Assembly: GCF_000485595.1 (NCBI RefSeq)
Contig: NW_014577426.1
Location: 196,271-217,023 of the forward strand
Length of the DNA stretch: 20,753 nt
Direction: 5' to 3'
DNA from: Priapulus caudatus
Lineage: Eukaryota; Priapulida; Priapulimorpha; Priapulimorphida; Priapulidae
The notes below the pieces were generated by a model. It was not told the origin of the DNA. It did not search any database and worked only from the letters and a program-made list of their open reading frames with translations. Both the position numbers and the translations under genes were made by a program. Of the stretch, positions 8,303 through 16,745 are shown one piece after another; position 1 is the stretch's first letter, and each line of letters begins with the position of its first letter.

Positions 8303-8386
8303 GTAATGGCTATGCATGGTACTAGCTGGTGTAATGGCTATGCATGGTACTAGCTGTTATAATGGCTATGCATGGTACTAGCTGGT
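8303..8386. repeat. Three 28-bp tandem repeats
   Basis: Units at 8303-8330, 8331-8358 and 8359-8386 share TAATGGCTATGCATGGTACT followed by AGCTG and differ at only about three positions. They follow a poly(T) run and lie in the probable 3' UTR. Each carries an ATGCAT palindrome flanked by GCT and AGC. Confidence 0.95.
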
Positions 8387-8806
8387 ATACAACACTCAAT
8401 CATATTTTTTTATCGTGCTTCTGGGTATAAATTATAGTCGGTATTGTTAACATTTCACTGCGACATTAAGTTAAGAATCGAGAGAGGTTGCCGTGGCAAT
8501 GTAAACATTTGAATATTTAACTCGGTCACTCACCATTACTCTCGCATCCGATTAAGTTATTATTTATGTTTAGTACCAGTTTTACTGAAATATCACATAG
8601 ATATTGCAGATAGTGAACGTGACCCGTTTGCACTCGGGTTTCTATTTGAACAGCAACAGCAGCAGCTCGTGTGAGTCATAACGGGTCCGTTGTCAGGGCC
8701 GCAGCACACGCACGTACGGACACATGTACTGTGTCTAGCTGTGCGTGCTGCGAGCGAGCATGTGTTAGCAGCATGCACTGCGGTTACTCTTGCTAAAACA
8801 CACCTG

Positions 8807-8830
8807 GGTGACGTCACGGCAGACGTCACC
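8807..8830. promoter_or_regulatory. Inverted pair of CRE-type sites
   Basis: GGTGACGTC and its exact reverse complement GACGTCACC are separated by six bases (ACGGCA). The left arm contains a full TGACGTCA (8809-8816). This could be a double CREB/ATF site or simply a short hairpin in the 3' UTR RNA. Confidence 0.4.
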
Positions 8831-8990
8831 TGTCGGCAGGTATTCTTTGAAGTTGCCGCTCGTTATCTCGTGACGCTACAGGTGTGGTAAGGTAACGGCC
8901 GTGCGTGGACGGGCAGGAGAGGTGAAGCAGGGACAGACGAACGCATGTTGTCGTTAGTGAATCTATGCCGTGACGCAACATTCTGGACCA

Positions 8991-8996
8991 AATAAA
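8991..8996 (+). terminator. Poly(A) signal AATAAA
   Basis: Canonical AATAAA, followed after 10-35 bases by a GT-rich stretch (GGGTCGCGTGTGG, AAGTTTGTT) of the kind seen downstream of cleavage sites. It is the best candidate for the end of the NT5C2 transcript. Confidence 0.55.
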
Positions 8997-9314
8997 TCTT
9001 GAATCGGGTCGCGTGTGGAAAGTTTGTTAATTAATATAAAGTACAAAAATCGAACGAACGTTATTGAAAACGCGAACTAACGTTATTGTAATACTGTGCA
9101 GCAGCAGTAGGAGCAACGGTCCGGTTTATTGGTTTGTTTTGTTCGTAGCCATTGGACGGATGGATACAGGATTGTATTCGTTTCGAATGTTGTATTCAGC
9201 CTGTATACGCATATAGTATGAGCATGGTCCCGATTCTGTATATTCCTATATCGTCGTAACTTATTTTCTATGCCTCCACATATATATGCGAGCATCTATT
9301 TCCATTATAAGTCT

Positions 9315-9329
9315 ATATATATATGTACG

Positions 9330-9360
<31 letters not shown>
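9315..9360. repeat. (TA)n microsatellite
   Basis: Interrupted TATATA run with ATGTACGA and ATATTATA breaks. Confidence 0.85.
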
Positions 9361-9361
<1 letters not shown>

Positions 9362-10336
9362 CCATCGAGTTAAAGCCCATGTACTACCACAGCTAGCATC
9401 GCCAACGTGTAAGTTGTGTTTATGGTTTTACGCAGGAACAAAGGCTTTGCCCTTGTATGTTGCCTCCCACGTGAAAGGCTATATATATATAATTAGTTCG
9501 CCTCTTTGCTCTTCCAGTGCATCGATATACTGGCACTCTACATCAGGCTATCCTCGTAACATTGCTCATAATACATTCTAGATCCAGTGTATTACTTTAT
9601 AATTTTACATGTAGATACCGCATGTAGCGTAAATACTATATAGCGTTTTATTGGGGCAGCGTTAGCAACTAAGCGCACCACAATACTGCATGTGAATCAT
9701 ACATGTGTCGAGGTCCTGTGCATGGTATTTCTATACATTTTTTACGCGTGTAACAACGTTGGTAGTTGTGTAGTCGGCGCCGGTGGAATCTGTTGTATAT
9801 ATTTTAATTAGCTACAATTTGTAGATGTTTAACGAGCATATTGCTGAATATGCCGGTAGTGTTTTGGCTTGTCTGTACTGCAGTGTGCGTCCAAGGCGTC
9901 CGTTGTCTCTAACGCATTAGAACTCGTGCGCGCACACACCCGATTTTATTGTTGCGCTATGGGGCCGGGATCTTCGCTGAATGTGCTGCCAATTTAATTT
10001 TATCAGCTTTAGCAGTGTTATTTTTTTAATTGGCTAATTGATTATTTAATTTTTTAAATATATTCCGTTTATACTACGCTTCACGATTATATTTTTAGCA
10101 GACCTGCCGAGGGTATTTATTCTCCAACAGTCTTTGCTGTGTCGGACGCTATAAATGAAGCAAAATCGATGGGGATTCGACAGCATAAGTTTCATTTCTT
10201 TCACTTCACTTTAGCTTTTAAATGACCCATCAAAGACTAGTTTAATGTGATTGTCGCGGACTGAAGCAAAAATTGTTTGACTCCTTCAGATGCTAGATGT
10301 ATTGACTAGGGCAACTGAGAGTTGCTTAGCAAGCTT

Positions 10337-10358
10337 ATATATATATATATATATATAT
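10337..10358. repeat. (TA)n microsatellite
   Basis: Perfect TATA run of about 22 bases, about 50 bases before the start of the duplicated segment at 10403. Confidence 0.85.
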
Positions 10359-10402
10359 ACTAGTTAAGGAGTAATTTCCCCGCAAAATCTTTTCTTGTGA
10401 TG

Positions 10403-10728
10403 CGTCGCTTAGTAGACGGGGCAAATCTGGTGTATTGGGTTGCTAAATCTGTACAAGAAGTATATAATAGTTATCTTGTATTGATAGTTATCTGAATGCT
10501 TGTATAAACATATAATATATAATAAATATATCTACTTCATTCGAGGTTGTAACGAGTTTGTGTAGTTTTGTGGTGGTGATATTGCCAGAGCTTGCTATAC
10601 ATGTTGACCTCTGCATCCGACCTGCTATTTAAACGACTCCACTGGTTCGGGTCGATGTCTACACTGGCAATCTCATAGTTGGTTCCTGTTTTACTGTTGC
10701 AAATATTCATGTAGTCATTTCAACGCAT
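10403..10728 (+). repeat. Duplicated segment, copy 1, ends at the N gap
   Basis: About 325 bases that recur in the same orientation at 16424-16745. Shared blocks in order include CTTGTGATG, CGGGGCAAATCTG, AATCTGTACAAGAAGTA, AATAAATATATCTACTTCA, TTCGAGGTTGTAACGAGTT, GTTGGTTCCTGTTTTACT and GTCATTTCAACGCA. The copies differ mainly by one-base indels. Similarity stops exactly where the Ns begin. No coding capacity is evident. Confidence 0.9.
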
Positions 10729-10753
10729 NNNNNNNNNNNNNNNNNNNNNNNNN
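10729..10753. other. Assembly gap, 25 Ns
   Basis: Run of exactly 25 N, a placeholder length and not a measured gap. Its left edge coincides with the end of the duplicated segment. Confidence 0.99.
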
Positions 10754-11340
10754 CAGGGATAAAACATTTGAAATAAAAGAAAAATCGTAAAAACAGACTA
10801 TACCGCGGACTAGATGATGACTTGTTATTATTGATTCTGTGGCGTGTTCTTAGCATGTGTGGGGTAGGTGCATGTGCGCGCGTGAATGCGTGGGTGCGTG
10901 TGTGTACCCTAAACGTAAATCTCTTTTGCGTAGGTACTCACTTAATTCTCACTTCGATTCTACTCGGTAACGTGAAATACGTTCGTTATTCCACATGGAT
11001 GCAGAACGTGCATGCGATAGCAGTAAGACTCTCACTTTATGCGAATACGCGCAGCGGTGGCAAGCTTTCGTGCAGACAGTACCTCGGTGTAATCTGCGGG
11101 GAATGGTTCTCGAACGCGGTTTTAGAGGCAGTTCCGAATCTTTTCAAATCTTCTAATATAAGTACACATCTGGTGGTGGCCGAGTCGTTGTGATACCGTT
11201 CGCTAAAACCGCTGTCTGGAAAGCAAGTGAATTCATCCGACAACTGTATGCATAAAGATGACGAAGGTAAACGCGATGTATAGAATATTATACATCGAAT
11301 CAAGAGTGGGAGCATACGCATACGCACGCACGCACACATA
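10754..11340. other. Stretch without a supported gene
   Basis: A 123-codon frame (10822-11193) is open but has no recognisable domain, and part of it reads through a GTGCGTG run. I see no splice-consistent gene model here. The stretch ends in a CGCACGCACGCACACA run at 11320-11338. Confidence 0.5.
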
Positions 11341-11350
11341 GTTAATTTAT

Positions 11351-11465
11351 TCTTTCATCCCTTCTCTTTCACTCTCTTCCTCCCTCTCCCTCTCTCTCGC
11401 TCCCTCCCTCTCCCTGCCTCTCCCTCTCTGTCCCTAACTCTCTCACTCTCGCTCTCTTTCGCTCC
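11351..11465. repeat. CT-rich tract, then A-rich run
   Basis: CTCTCCCTC-type low-complexity sequence, followed at about 11472-11502 by an A-rich (A)6T run. This is simple sequence with no coding signal. Confidence 0.8.
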
Positions 11466-11610
11466 ATATATATAAAAAAAATAAAAAAATAAAAAAAAAT
11501 ATTATATATTGCGTTCATGGTATTTACGTTCGTGTATTTCACACGCTACGACACGAGAGAGTAATGGCCGGGAGCAGCCTCGCCCGTAGCACTCCAATCG
11601 CGTCGGCTAC

Positions 11611-11611
11611 A

Positions 11612-11643
<32 letters not shown>

Positions 11644-11671
11644 CACAACAAACAACAACAACCAACAACTA
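11611..11671. repeat. (CAA)n trinucleotide repeat
   Basis: AACAACAAC run with ACACACAAC and ACCAACAAC interruptions. Confidence 0.9.
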
Positions 11672-11877
11672 ACGTGAAAGCAGATTACCCTCTGCTTCAC
11701 TCATAATGCATGCTACCTCTCCGCTCAGGTCGCCAGCCGGTCCGCGCTTCAGAACGGCCGGACACGCGATGATGCGAAATTCCTCCGAAAAAAAAGTTGC
11801 CGTGCGAGTGCCGGCGCGAGACGGAGATGAACCACACGACAGGGTTTAGTATAACGCGTTTTACTAAGATGCGCGGA

Positions 11878-12079
11878 CACACCATGCGCATTATTCGCAC
11901 GTGTCCGCAGCGATTGTAAATCGCAGCGAAATTCGCATGGTGGTGTGCGCTGCAAGCGCGGGGGAATTTTCGCTGGGATTTCATCGCATCGAAATTCCGC
12001 GCGCAATCAAACAGTGTTTGCATATTTTCGCTGGCGGACGTGCGGACGTGGCGAACGTGCGAATAATTCACATGGTGTG
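11878..12079. mobile_element. Palindromic MITE-like repeat
   Basis: The 25-base arm 11878-11902 (starting CACACCATGCG, ending ATTCGCACGT) and the inverted arm 12055-12079 (ACGTGCGAATAAT to CATGGTGTG) match at 23 of 25 positions. The sequence between them is GC-rich, with further internal reversed pieces (GCGAAATTCGCATGGTGGTG; CGAAATTCC; CGCAGCG). The right arm side contains a small tandem of GGACGTG. Overlapping ORFs on both strands are by-products of the palindrome. No transposase is visible, and neither target-site duplication nor outer ends could be fixed. Confidence 0.5.
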
Positions 12080-12619
12080 GCCCAGGCTTAAGCAGCGCAA
12101 TCGCTTGCTCATCGCCCGACTGGCATTCCAACTGCACTCCTGCGGGCGGTCACACCGCCTGTAATGATTTCCGAGCGCGGTGAAGATCACGTGGAGGTGA
12201 TTTCCAACAGGCTTTTTCCTTGCGCTGGAAACCCATTGAATACTGTCTCTCTTTTCCGCTGCCCCCCCATAGGCTAAGAGTAGTAGGTTTGCTCGAGGCC
12301 GTCGTCTTGCCGCGGTCTCTCTCCCCTTCATTTCTCTACTCGTTCTTTCTCTGTGTGCCTACTCGTTTTCTCAGGCCTTCTCTCTCCTCTTCTCCTCTTT
12401 CTCTCTCCTCTTGCATCTCTCTCTCGTGTTGGCTCTATCAATATTCCACCTCGCGCTGTAAACCCCTGTTGAAATACTTTCACGGCTTCTCCGCTTTCTC
12501 TTCCCTCATCCCTTCCCCGGCGGTAGGTTCCCTGAGGGCGTCGTTTGCCCGGGGTAGAAGTTGACGTTATCTCTCTCTCTCCCTTCTTCCTCATTCTCAT
12601 CTTCTATACATTACGTGCG

Positions 12620-12900
12620 GCTGGTATATGCTTTGCATGCGAGTGCGTGTGTGCGCACGTGCTTTGTGTGAATGCGTGCGTGCGTAGCCTTGTGCGTGCG
12701 TAGTATACGTGTGCGTATGTGGCATAGTGTGGTGCGCGCTTGATATACCGTTGTGGCGGGGTGCTTGTAGTCTGCTGGCGCAGCTTGTGTGTGCGCCGTG
12801 GTACGCGCGTGCGTACGGCGCGTGCGTGTGATCCGCTATTTGAGCGTGTCTTCGTGCACGCGGTGTGCGTTTGGTGTAGGCAGCGTGCGTGCATACGTCG
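12620..12900. repeat. TGCGTG-rich low-complexity region
   Basis: Imperfect alternation of GTGCGTG, GTGTGCGCACGTG and GCGTGCGTACG. This is purine-pyrimidine alternating simple sequence. The Arg/His/Thr- and Cys/Val-rich frames over it are repeat translations. Confidence 0.7.
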
Positions 12901-13079
12901 TGTGATGCTTGCTCTAGTGATGCGTGCGGCGTTAGCGCGATATTTGACGAGCAGCTAGCACGCATGAGGAGATCAGGGGGAGGGTTGTACAAGACTAATT
13001 ACAGAGGAGGAAATGTACCAGCCTGCTCAGCCTGAGTAACTACTCTGTCAGCTACACATGTGGAGCGGGTACGACAGCG

Positions 13080-13400
13080 GGACAGACCAGAGAGAGGGGC
13101 GATAAGAGAGAGCGAGAGCGAGACGACGAGGGGGAAAGAAGGGGGAGAAAGGGTAAAAAGAAAAAGAAAGAGGGGGAAGAGAGAAAAAGGGAGAGAGACA
13201 GAGAAGAGAGAGAGAGAGAGAGAGAGCGAGAAGAGAGAATAGAGAGAGAGAGAGATGAGAGAGAGAGAGCGTGGAGCAGGTGTCGAGAGAGAGAGAGGTG
13301 AGAGAGAGTGTGAGGAGAGAGAGAGAGGTGAGAGAGATGAGAGAGAGAGAGAGAGAGGAGAAGAGAGAGAGAGAGAGAGAGAGAGCGCGAGAAAAGAGAG
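13080..13400. repeat. (GA)n purine tract
   Basis: About 320 bases of GAGAGA and AAGAGGGGGAA-type sequence, nearly pyrimidine-free. It continues into the GTGA array. Confidence 0.9.
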
Positions 13401-13404
13401 ACTG

Positions 13405-13613
13405 GGAGTGAGTGAGTGAAGTGAGTGCAGTGAGTGAGTCGAGCCTGGTGAGTGAGTGAGTGAGTGACGTGAGTGACGAGTGAGATGAGTGATGAGCTGA
13501 GTGAGTGAGTGAGTGAGTGAGTGAGTGAGTGAGTGAGTGAGTGAGTGAGTGAGTGAGTGAGTGAGTGAGTGAGTGAGTGAGTGAGTGAGTGAGTGAGTGA
13601 TGGAGAGAGTGAG
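13405..13613. repeat. (GTGA)n tetranucleotide microsatellite
   Basis: Imperfect GAGT/GTGA units from 13405, becoming a perfect run of about 25 GTGA units at 13501-13600. The apparent 209-residue Ser/Leu/Thr/His minus-strand frame is a translation of this array and the GA tract. Confidence 0.95.
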
Positions 13614-13714
13614 TGAAAGAAGGCGAGGCGAGAACAGAGCGAGGTTATGCGCAAAATGAAATCACCGCACGTTGGCCTCATAGACTTTACTGCCGAGATA
13701 GGCAGCCCACGCGT

Positions 13715-13752
13715 GCGATATATATATACACATATATCTATAAATATATATT
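13715..13752. repeat. (TA)n-rich run
   Basis: TATATATACACATATATC followed by TATAAATATATATTATG. It is a simple AT repeat. Confidence 0.75.
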
Positions 13753-13851
13753 ATGTAATAAGTGCAGAATATAGGGCCGTAGTTGCCATGGTAATAGCGC
13801 ACAATAGCAAGAGTCTATGCGGCGGATTAGTTTTATTACGGATGCGATTAC

Positions 13852-13910
13852 GTACGTATGTGCGTGCGTTCGCTGGGGCGTGCGTGCGTGTGTGCGTGCG
13901 TTCGCTCGGG
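13852..13910. repeat. GTGCGTGCG microsatellite
   Basis: Imperfect GTGCGTGCGTTCGCTGGGGC run repeated about twice, rich in GTGCGT. Confidence 0.75.
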
Positions 13911-14150
13911 TGAGCGCGAGATAGAAAGATATCGGGAGAGAAGGAGGCTGGAGATTCTCTCATAGCTGCCGAGCCAGGAAATTGGCGTGCCCGCGAGCGA
14001 TGTAAGTCAATGGCGGCTAGAATTTCATCCGCCGATTTCTTTATTGCGATTTCATTGATGTGAGATTAATGTCATTAGGTGAGGATTAAGTCAGCGTGCG
14101 TGCATGTGTACCCCGCAACCGCGCACAGACCAACGCTAGATAAATGGATG

Positions 14151-14151
<1 letters not shown>

Positions 14152-14218
<67 letters not shown>
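14152..14218. repeat. (CA)n dinucleotide microsatellite
   Basis: Perfect (CA)33, 67 bases, about 145 bases beyond the stop codon of the minus-strand gene. Confidence 0.98.
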
Positions 14219-14224
<6 letters not shown>

Positions 14225-14363
14225 CGATGTTATGCTGTCCATACTTCACTTGCTACGCGGAAATCTTTTAGCATTCTCCGAAATTCTTGCTTGTATAAAA
14301 ATATAAACGCACTCTGATTTGTGTTCCATCAGTGAGGTTCCACGACCCTGCCGTATTGCTGCA

Positions 14364-15407
14364 TTACTGATAACTTTGACCGCCGTATGAGGAGACTGGT
14401 GTTTGCTGCCTCCCGCCGCCTCCGTAGTGTGTGTAAGTGATAACTGGAGCTTGCTCCTGCTGCTGCCTCTCTCCCGCGTACGTCGCTACGGGTGCGTACC
14501 CTTGCGGAACCTGCACTCTGTAGCTGGCGCCGGAAACAGGCACCCTGTATCTGGTGACGACCGGAGAGGGCGCCACCTGGTAGCCGCTACCAGTAGAGGG
14601 CGCTGCGTAGGTGGGCTGTGCCTTGCCGACGTGGATCTTGGCTGGCTCGATGCTCACAGGCTGGTAACTGACGTCACGGGTCGGTTTAGCGAAATCGTAG
14701 GCGAGTCCTGAGTTGTACTTGCCGTCGGAGCTTGCCTCCTGTAAGAACTCCTTCAGGATCTCCTGATCCGCCTTCCGGCTCGCCGTGAACTCGGCGATGA
14801 CGACGCCGCTACCGGATCCGATTCGGTCGGCCGAATCGCTGTTGAACTGACGTGCGAATCCGGATCTGTAGCGGTTTCCGACTTGCTCCTTGACGCGGCG
14901 TGGCGGCTGCGCGCCGTGCGGCACGTGGCGGAGAGCCTGGTCGCGCACGCTGTTGAAATTGAAACTGAAACCAGACGGTTGCCTGACGTCGCCTGTCGGC
15001 GCCACGATGGGAGAGATAGTGCGGCGAGCGCGCTCTATCGGACCCAGCTGGTAGCCAGCCTGAGCCTGGGCGGCAGCGGTGTACTGCGGCTGCGCGCGTC
15101 TGTAGCCGGCGCCTTGCAGACGATACGCTGCCGGCTGCACGGACACGTAACTTCCCGGCTGCTGCCGGTAGGTGGCTCTCTGCACGGGCTGGTAGCGGAT
15201 CTCGCCGCGTGGTGGCGCTCTGTACGTTGACTGGTGCTGTTGGCGGGTCGGATACGGATTGTAGGAATTGTATCCTCCGCCGTTACCACCGCTAATCTGA
15301 GCGATGCCGTCCCGATCTCCCCTCCAAGGTTGAGCATGAGCAAGACTGCTCAATAGGAGCGCTGCGATCGCCAGATTCATCCTGTCAGCTAGATGAACAG
15401 CGGCCAT
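14364..15407 (-). CDS. Secreted Tyr/Gln/Pro-rich cuticle-type protein
   Basis: A single-exon frame of 347 codons ends at TAA (14364-14366). Two starts are possible. Met1 is at 15407. Met10 (15380) directly opens the signal peptide MNLAIAALLLSSLAHA with likely cleavage before QPW. The mature protein has no cysteine. It contains a Gly/Asn/Tyr segment (about 38-54), two Tyr-rich zones with YRxPP, YQPV, YRQQP and SYRVQVP-type motifs (about 60-120 and 246-310), and a QQQEQ run near 315. A central less repetitive block (about 145-240) holds FSFNFNSVRDQALRHVP and SGVVIAEFTASRKADQEI. An RARR site at 126-129 could be furin-cleaved. Low-complexity, Cys-free, Tyr-rich secreted proteins of this kind are typical structural cuticle or matrix proteins, with Tyr available for cross-linking. 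I see no Rebers-Riddiford chitin-binding motif and cannot name a family. Codon use is GC-rich and the frame is uninterrupted. Confidence 0.8.
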   Translation of the reverse strand: MAAVHLADRMNLAIAALLLSSLAHAQPWRGDRDGIAQISGGNGGGYNSYNPYPTRQQHQSTYRAPPRGEIRYQPVQRATYRQQPGSYVSVQPAAYRLQGAGYRRAQPQYTAAAQAQAGYQLGPIERARRTISPIVAPTGDVRQPSGFSFNFNSVRDQALRHVPHGAQPPRRVKEQVGNRYRSGFARQFNSDSADRIGSGSGVVIAEFTASRKADQEILKEFLQEASSDGKYNSGLAYDFAKPTRDVSYQPVSIEPAKIHVGKAQPTYAAPSTGSGYQVAPSPVVTRYRVPVSGASYRVQVPQGYAPVATYAGERQQQEQAPVITYTHYGGGGRQQTPVSSYGGQSYQ

Positions 15408-15457
15408 ATTGTTAACGATATAAACATGAATAATTTACCATAATATAGATATGAAAA

Positions 15458-15465
15458 ATTATATA
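15458..15465 (-). promoter_or_regulatory. Candidate TATA box for the cuticle-type gene
   Basis: On the minus strand ATCGATATATAATTTT lies about 50 bases before the first ATG. Initiation 25-30 bases downstream would leave a short 5' UTR. The surroundings are AT-rich, so chance occurrence is quite possible. Confidence 0.35.
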
Positions 15466-15602
15466 TCGATCAATTAACGCGCTTTTTTAGTGGTGATAAA
15501 TGTTTTAATTAATGACCTTTAGAAATATATCTGTAAACTATATATCCAATTAAGTTGACTATATACTGTTTTCCCAATGCTACGATTCTGTTTGATCAAC
15601 GA

Positions 15603-15610
15603 TGACGTCA
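15603..15610. promoter_or_regulatory. CRE palindrome upstream of the cuticle-type gene
   Basis: Perfect TGACGTCA about 195 bases upstream of the ATG and about 140 upstream of the candidate TATA box. This is a normal promoter-proximal position for a CREB/ATF site. Confidence 0.4.
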
Positions 15611-16423
15611 CAGAAAGTGAGCCATATCGTATCATCCGTAGTTATTGTATTGACGCTTCGATCAGATGAGAATGGGTCGTAGAATCGAACTAGGAAATCG
15701 ATATTTAGAATCTACATGATCGATCCTTGTTGGCACGTGACAGCACGTCTCAATCCGCCATGCCGCTAGGTGGCTTATGCTAGTGAATGTTGCCCGCGCC
15801 GCGTGTCAATGTTGCCTGCAACGATGACGTATGCGTCTTACCTGTTGTGATTATGATATGCGGGCAGGAGCAGCGTGATGATAGATCCGTCCTTATCGTC
15901 AACAGCTTCTGAAACGGAGAGTGACGTCGCTTATATATGACGCGCGCAGCGAAGCGACCGCCGAACACCTGCTCACGGATTTAACCTACATTCATTGGAC
16001 AGCCGCAGACAAAGAGCGTCTATCTGTCAGAGCTGCTGATTGGCTGCCTGCAACCCCTACTCCAAGCACGCTCGTGTGCAGAACAGGAGATAAGAGGGTT
16101 GGAGACAATTGGGTCGCGATCGCACAGAAACATGGCTCTTTACGGTTAAAAGACAGCAGCCGGTTGTTAGAAGGTTGATTAAAGGAATTCGGTTTTTGTT
16201 TATGCAGTTTCTTGCACGTCGGAAGAGATCTGTGTGGGGCGGGGATGTAGGCCTACTGATTAGTTATCCTTAGTAAAAACGCGTGTTGTGTGTACGCAAG
16301 CGCCCTAGAAAATTACCGAATAAGTTAAATAAACACGATGTTACTTCAGATTAGTTTACAACAAAGCTTAACGGCAACTGTATGGGCTAGTAGTGGACTA
16401 ATCTATGTATGGGCTAGTAGTAT
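15611..16423. other. Stretch without a supported gene
   Basis: Non-repetitive sequence upstream of the cuticle-type gene. An 85-codon + frame (15921-16178) shows no recognised domain, and I do not call it. A 13-base direct repeat (TATGGGCTAGTAG at 16381 and 16408) sits just before the duplicated segment. Confidence 0.5.
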
Positions 16424-16745
16424 TTTCTTGTGATGGCTCGCTTAGAACGGGGCAAATCTGTGTATTGGGTTGTAAATCTGTACAAGAAGTAATTAATAAG
16501 TTATTTGTATTGATAGTTATTGATGCTTGTATAAACATATTAATATTAATAATAAATATATCTACTTCAATTCGAGGTTGTAACGAGTTGTGTAGTTTTG
16601 TGGTGTGATTGCGCAGACTTGTAACATGTTGACTTGATCCGACCTGCTTTTATAAACGACTCACTGGTTTCGGGTCGATTCACATGGCAATCTCTCAGTT
16701 GGTTCCTGTTTTACTTTGCAAATTCATTAGTCATTTCAACGCAAG
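16424..16745 (+). repeat. Duplicated segment, copy 2
   Basis: Counterpart of 10403-10728, about 322 bases, with the same block order and scattered one-base differences. After GTCATTTCAACGCA it continues into unique sequence (AGCCGCTTCAG), where copy 1 runs into Ns. Confidence 0.9.

Larger units (their letters stand above)
7448..9015 (+). other. NT5C2: Probable NT5C2 3' UTR
   Basis: About 1.5 kb from the stop codon to just past an AATAAA, without another convincing coding region. It includes GTGCGTGC repeats right after the stop, a poly(T) run near 8280, three 28-base repeats, and an inverted pair of CRE-like sites. The extent is inferred from the poly(A) signal only. Earlier cleavage is possible. 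Confidence 0.45.
9016..10402. other. Intergenic AT-rich stretch without a gene
   Basis: No convincing coding region, RNA gene or transposon domain seen. It contains (TA)n runs near 9315-9360, 9480-9492 and 10337-10358, and a direct repeat of AACGTTATTG at 9057-9090. The region is intron- or intergenic-like. Confidence 0.6.

Noticed and set aside
10822-11193. 123-codon + frame right of the N gap
   Set aside because: No recognisable domain. It partly reads a GTGCGTG run, and there is no splice or codon-bias support.
11697-12164. Overlapping frames of 85-146 codons on both strands
   Set aside because: They lie in a palindromic GC-rich repeat. Open frames in both directions reflect its composition, and no transposase motif is present.
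12328-12600. 90-codon Arg/Glu/Lys-rich minus-strand frame
   Set aside because: Falls in CT-rich sequence and a diverged direct repeat. Basic/acidic composition is what GA repeats encode.
13052-13681. 209-residue minus-strand frame rich in SLTH and SLSL
   Set aside because: Translation of the GTGA and GA microsatellites, with no non-repetitive domain.
14669-14676. CRE palindrome inside the cuticle-type coding sequence
   Set aside because: It is explained by codons for Arg-Asp-Val-Ser. It is counted in the CRE excess but not listed as a regulatory site.
14403-15343. Open frames of about 100-115 codons opposite or within the cuticle-type gene
   Set aside because: Shadow frames of a GC-rich coding sequence. 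Only the 347-codon frame has a signal peptide and coherent composition.
15675-15700. Possible tRNA B-box (GTTCGATTC on the minus strand)
   Set aside because: The flanking bases do not form a T-stem, and no A-box or acceptor stem could be found at the right distance.
15921-16178. 85-codon + frame upstream of the cuticle-type gene
   Set aside because: Moderately complex sequence, but no known motif, no signal peptide and no supporting splice or promoter evidence. The length is within chance for this composition.
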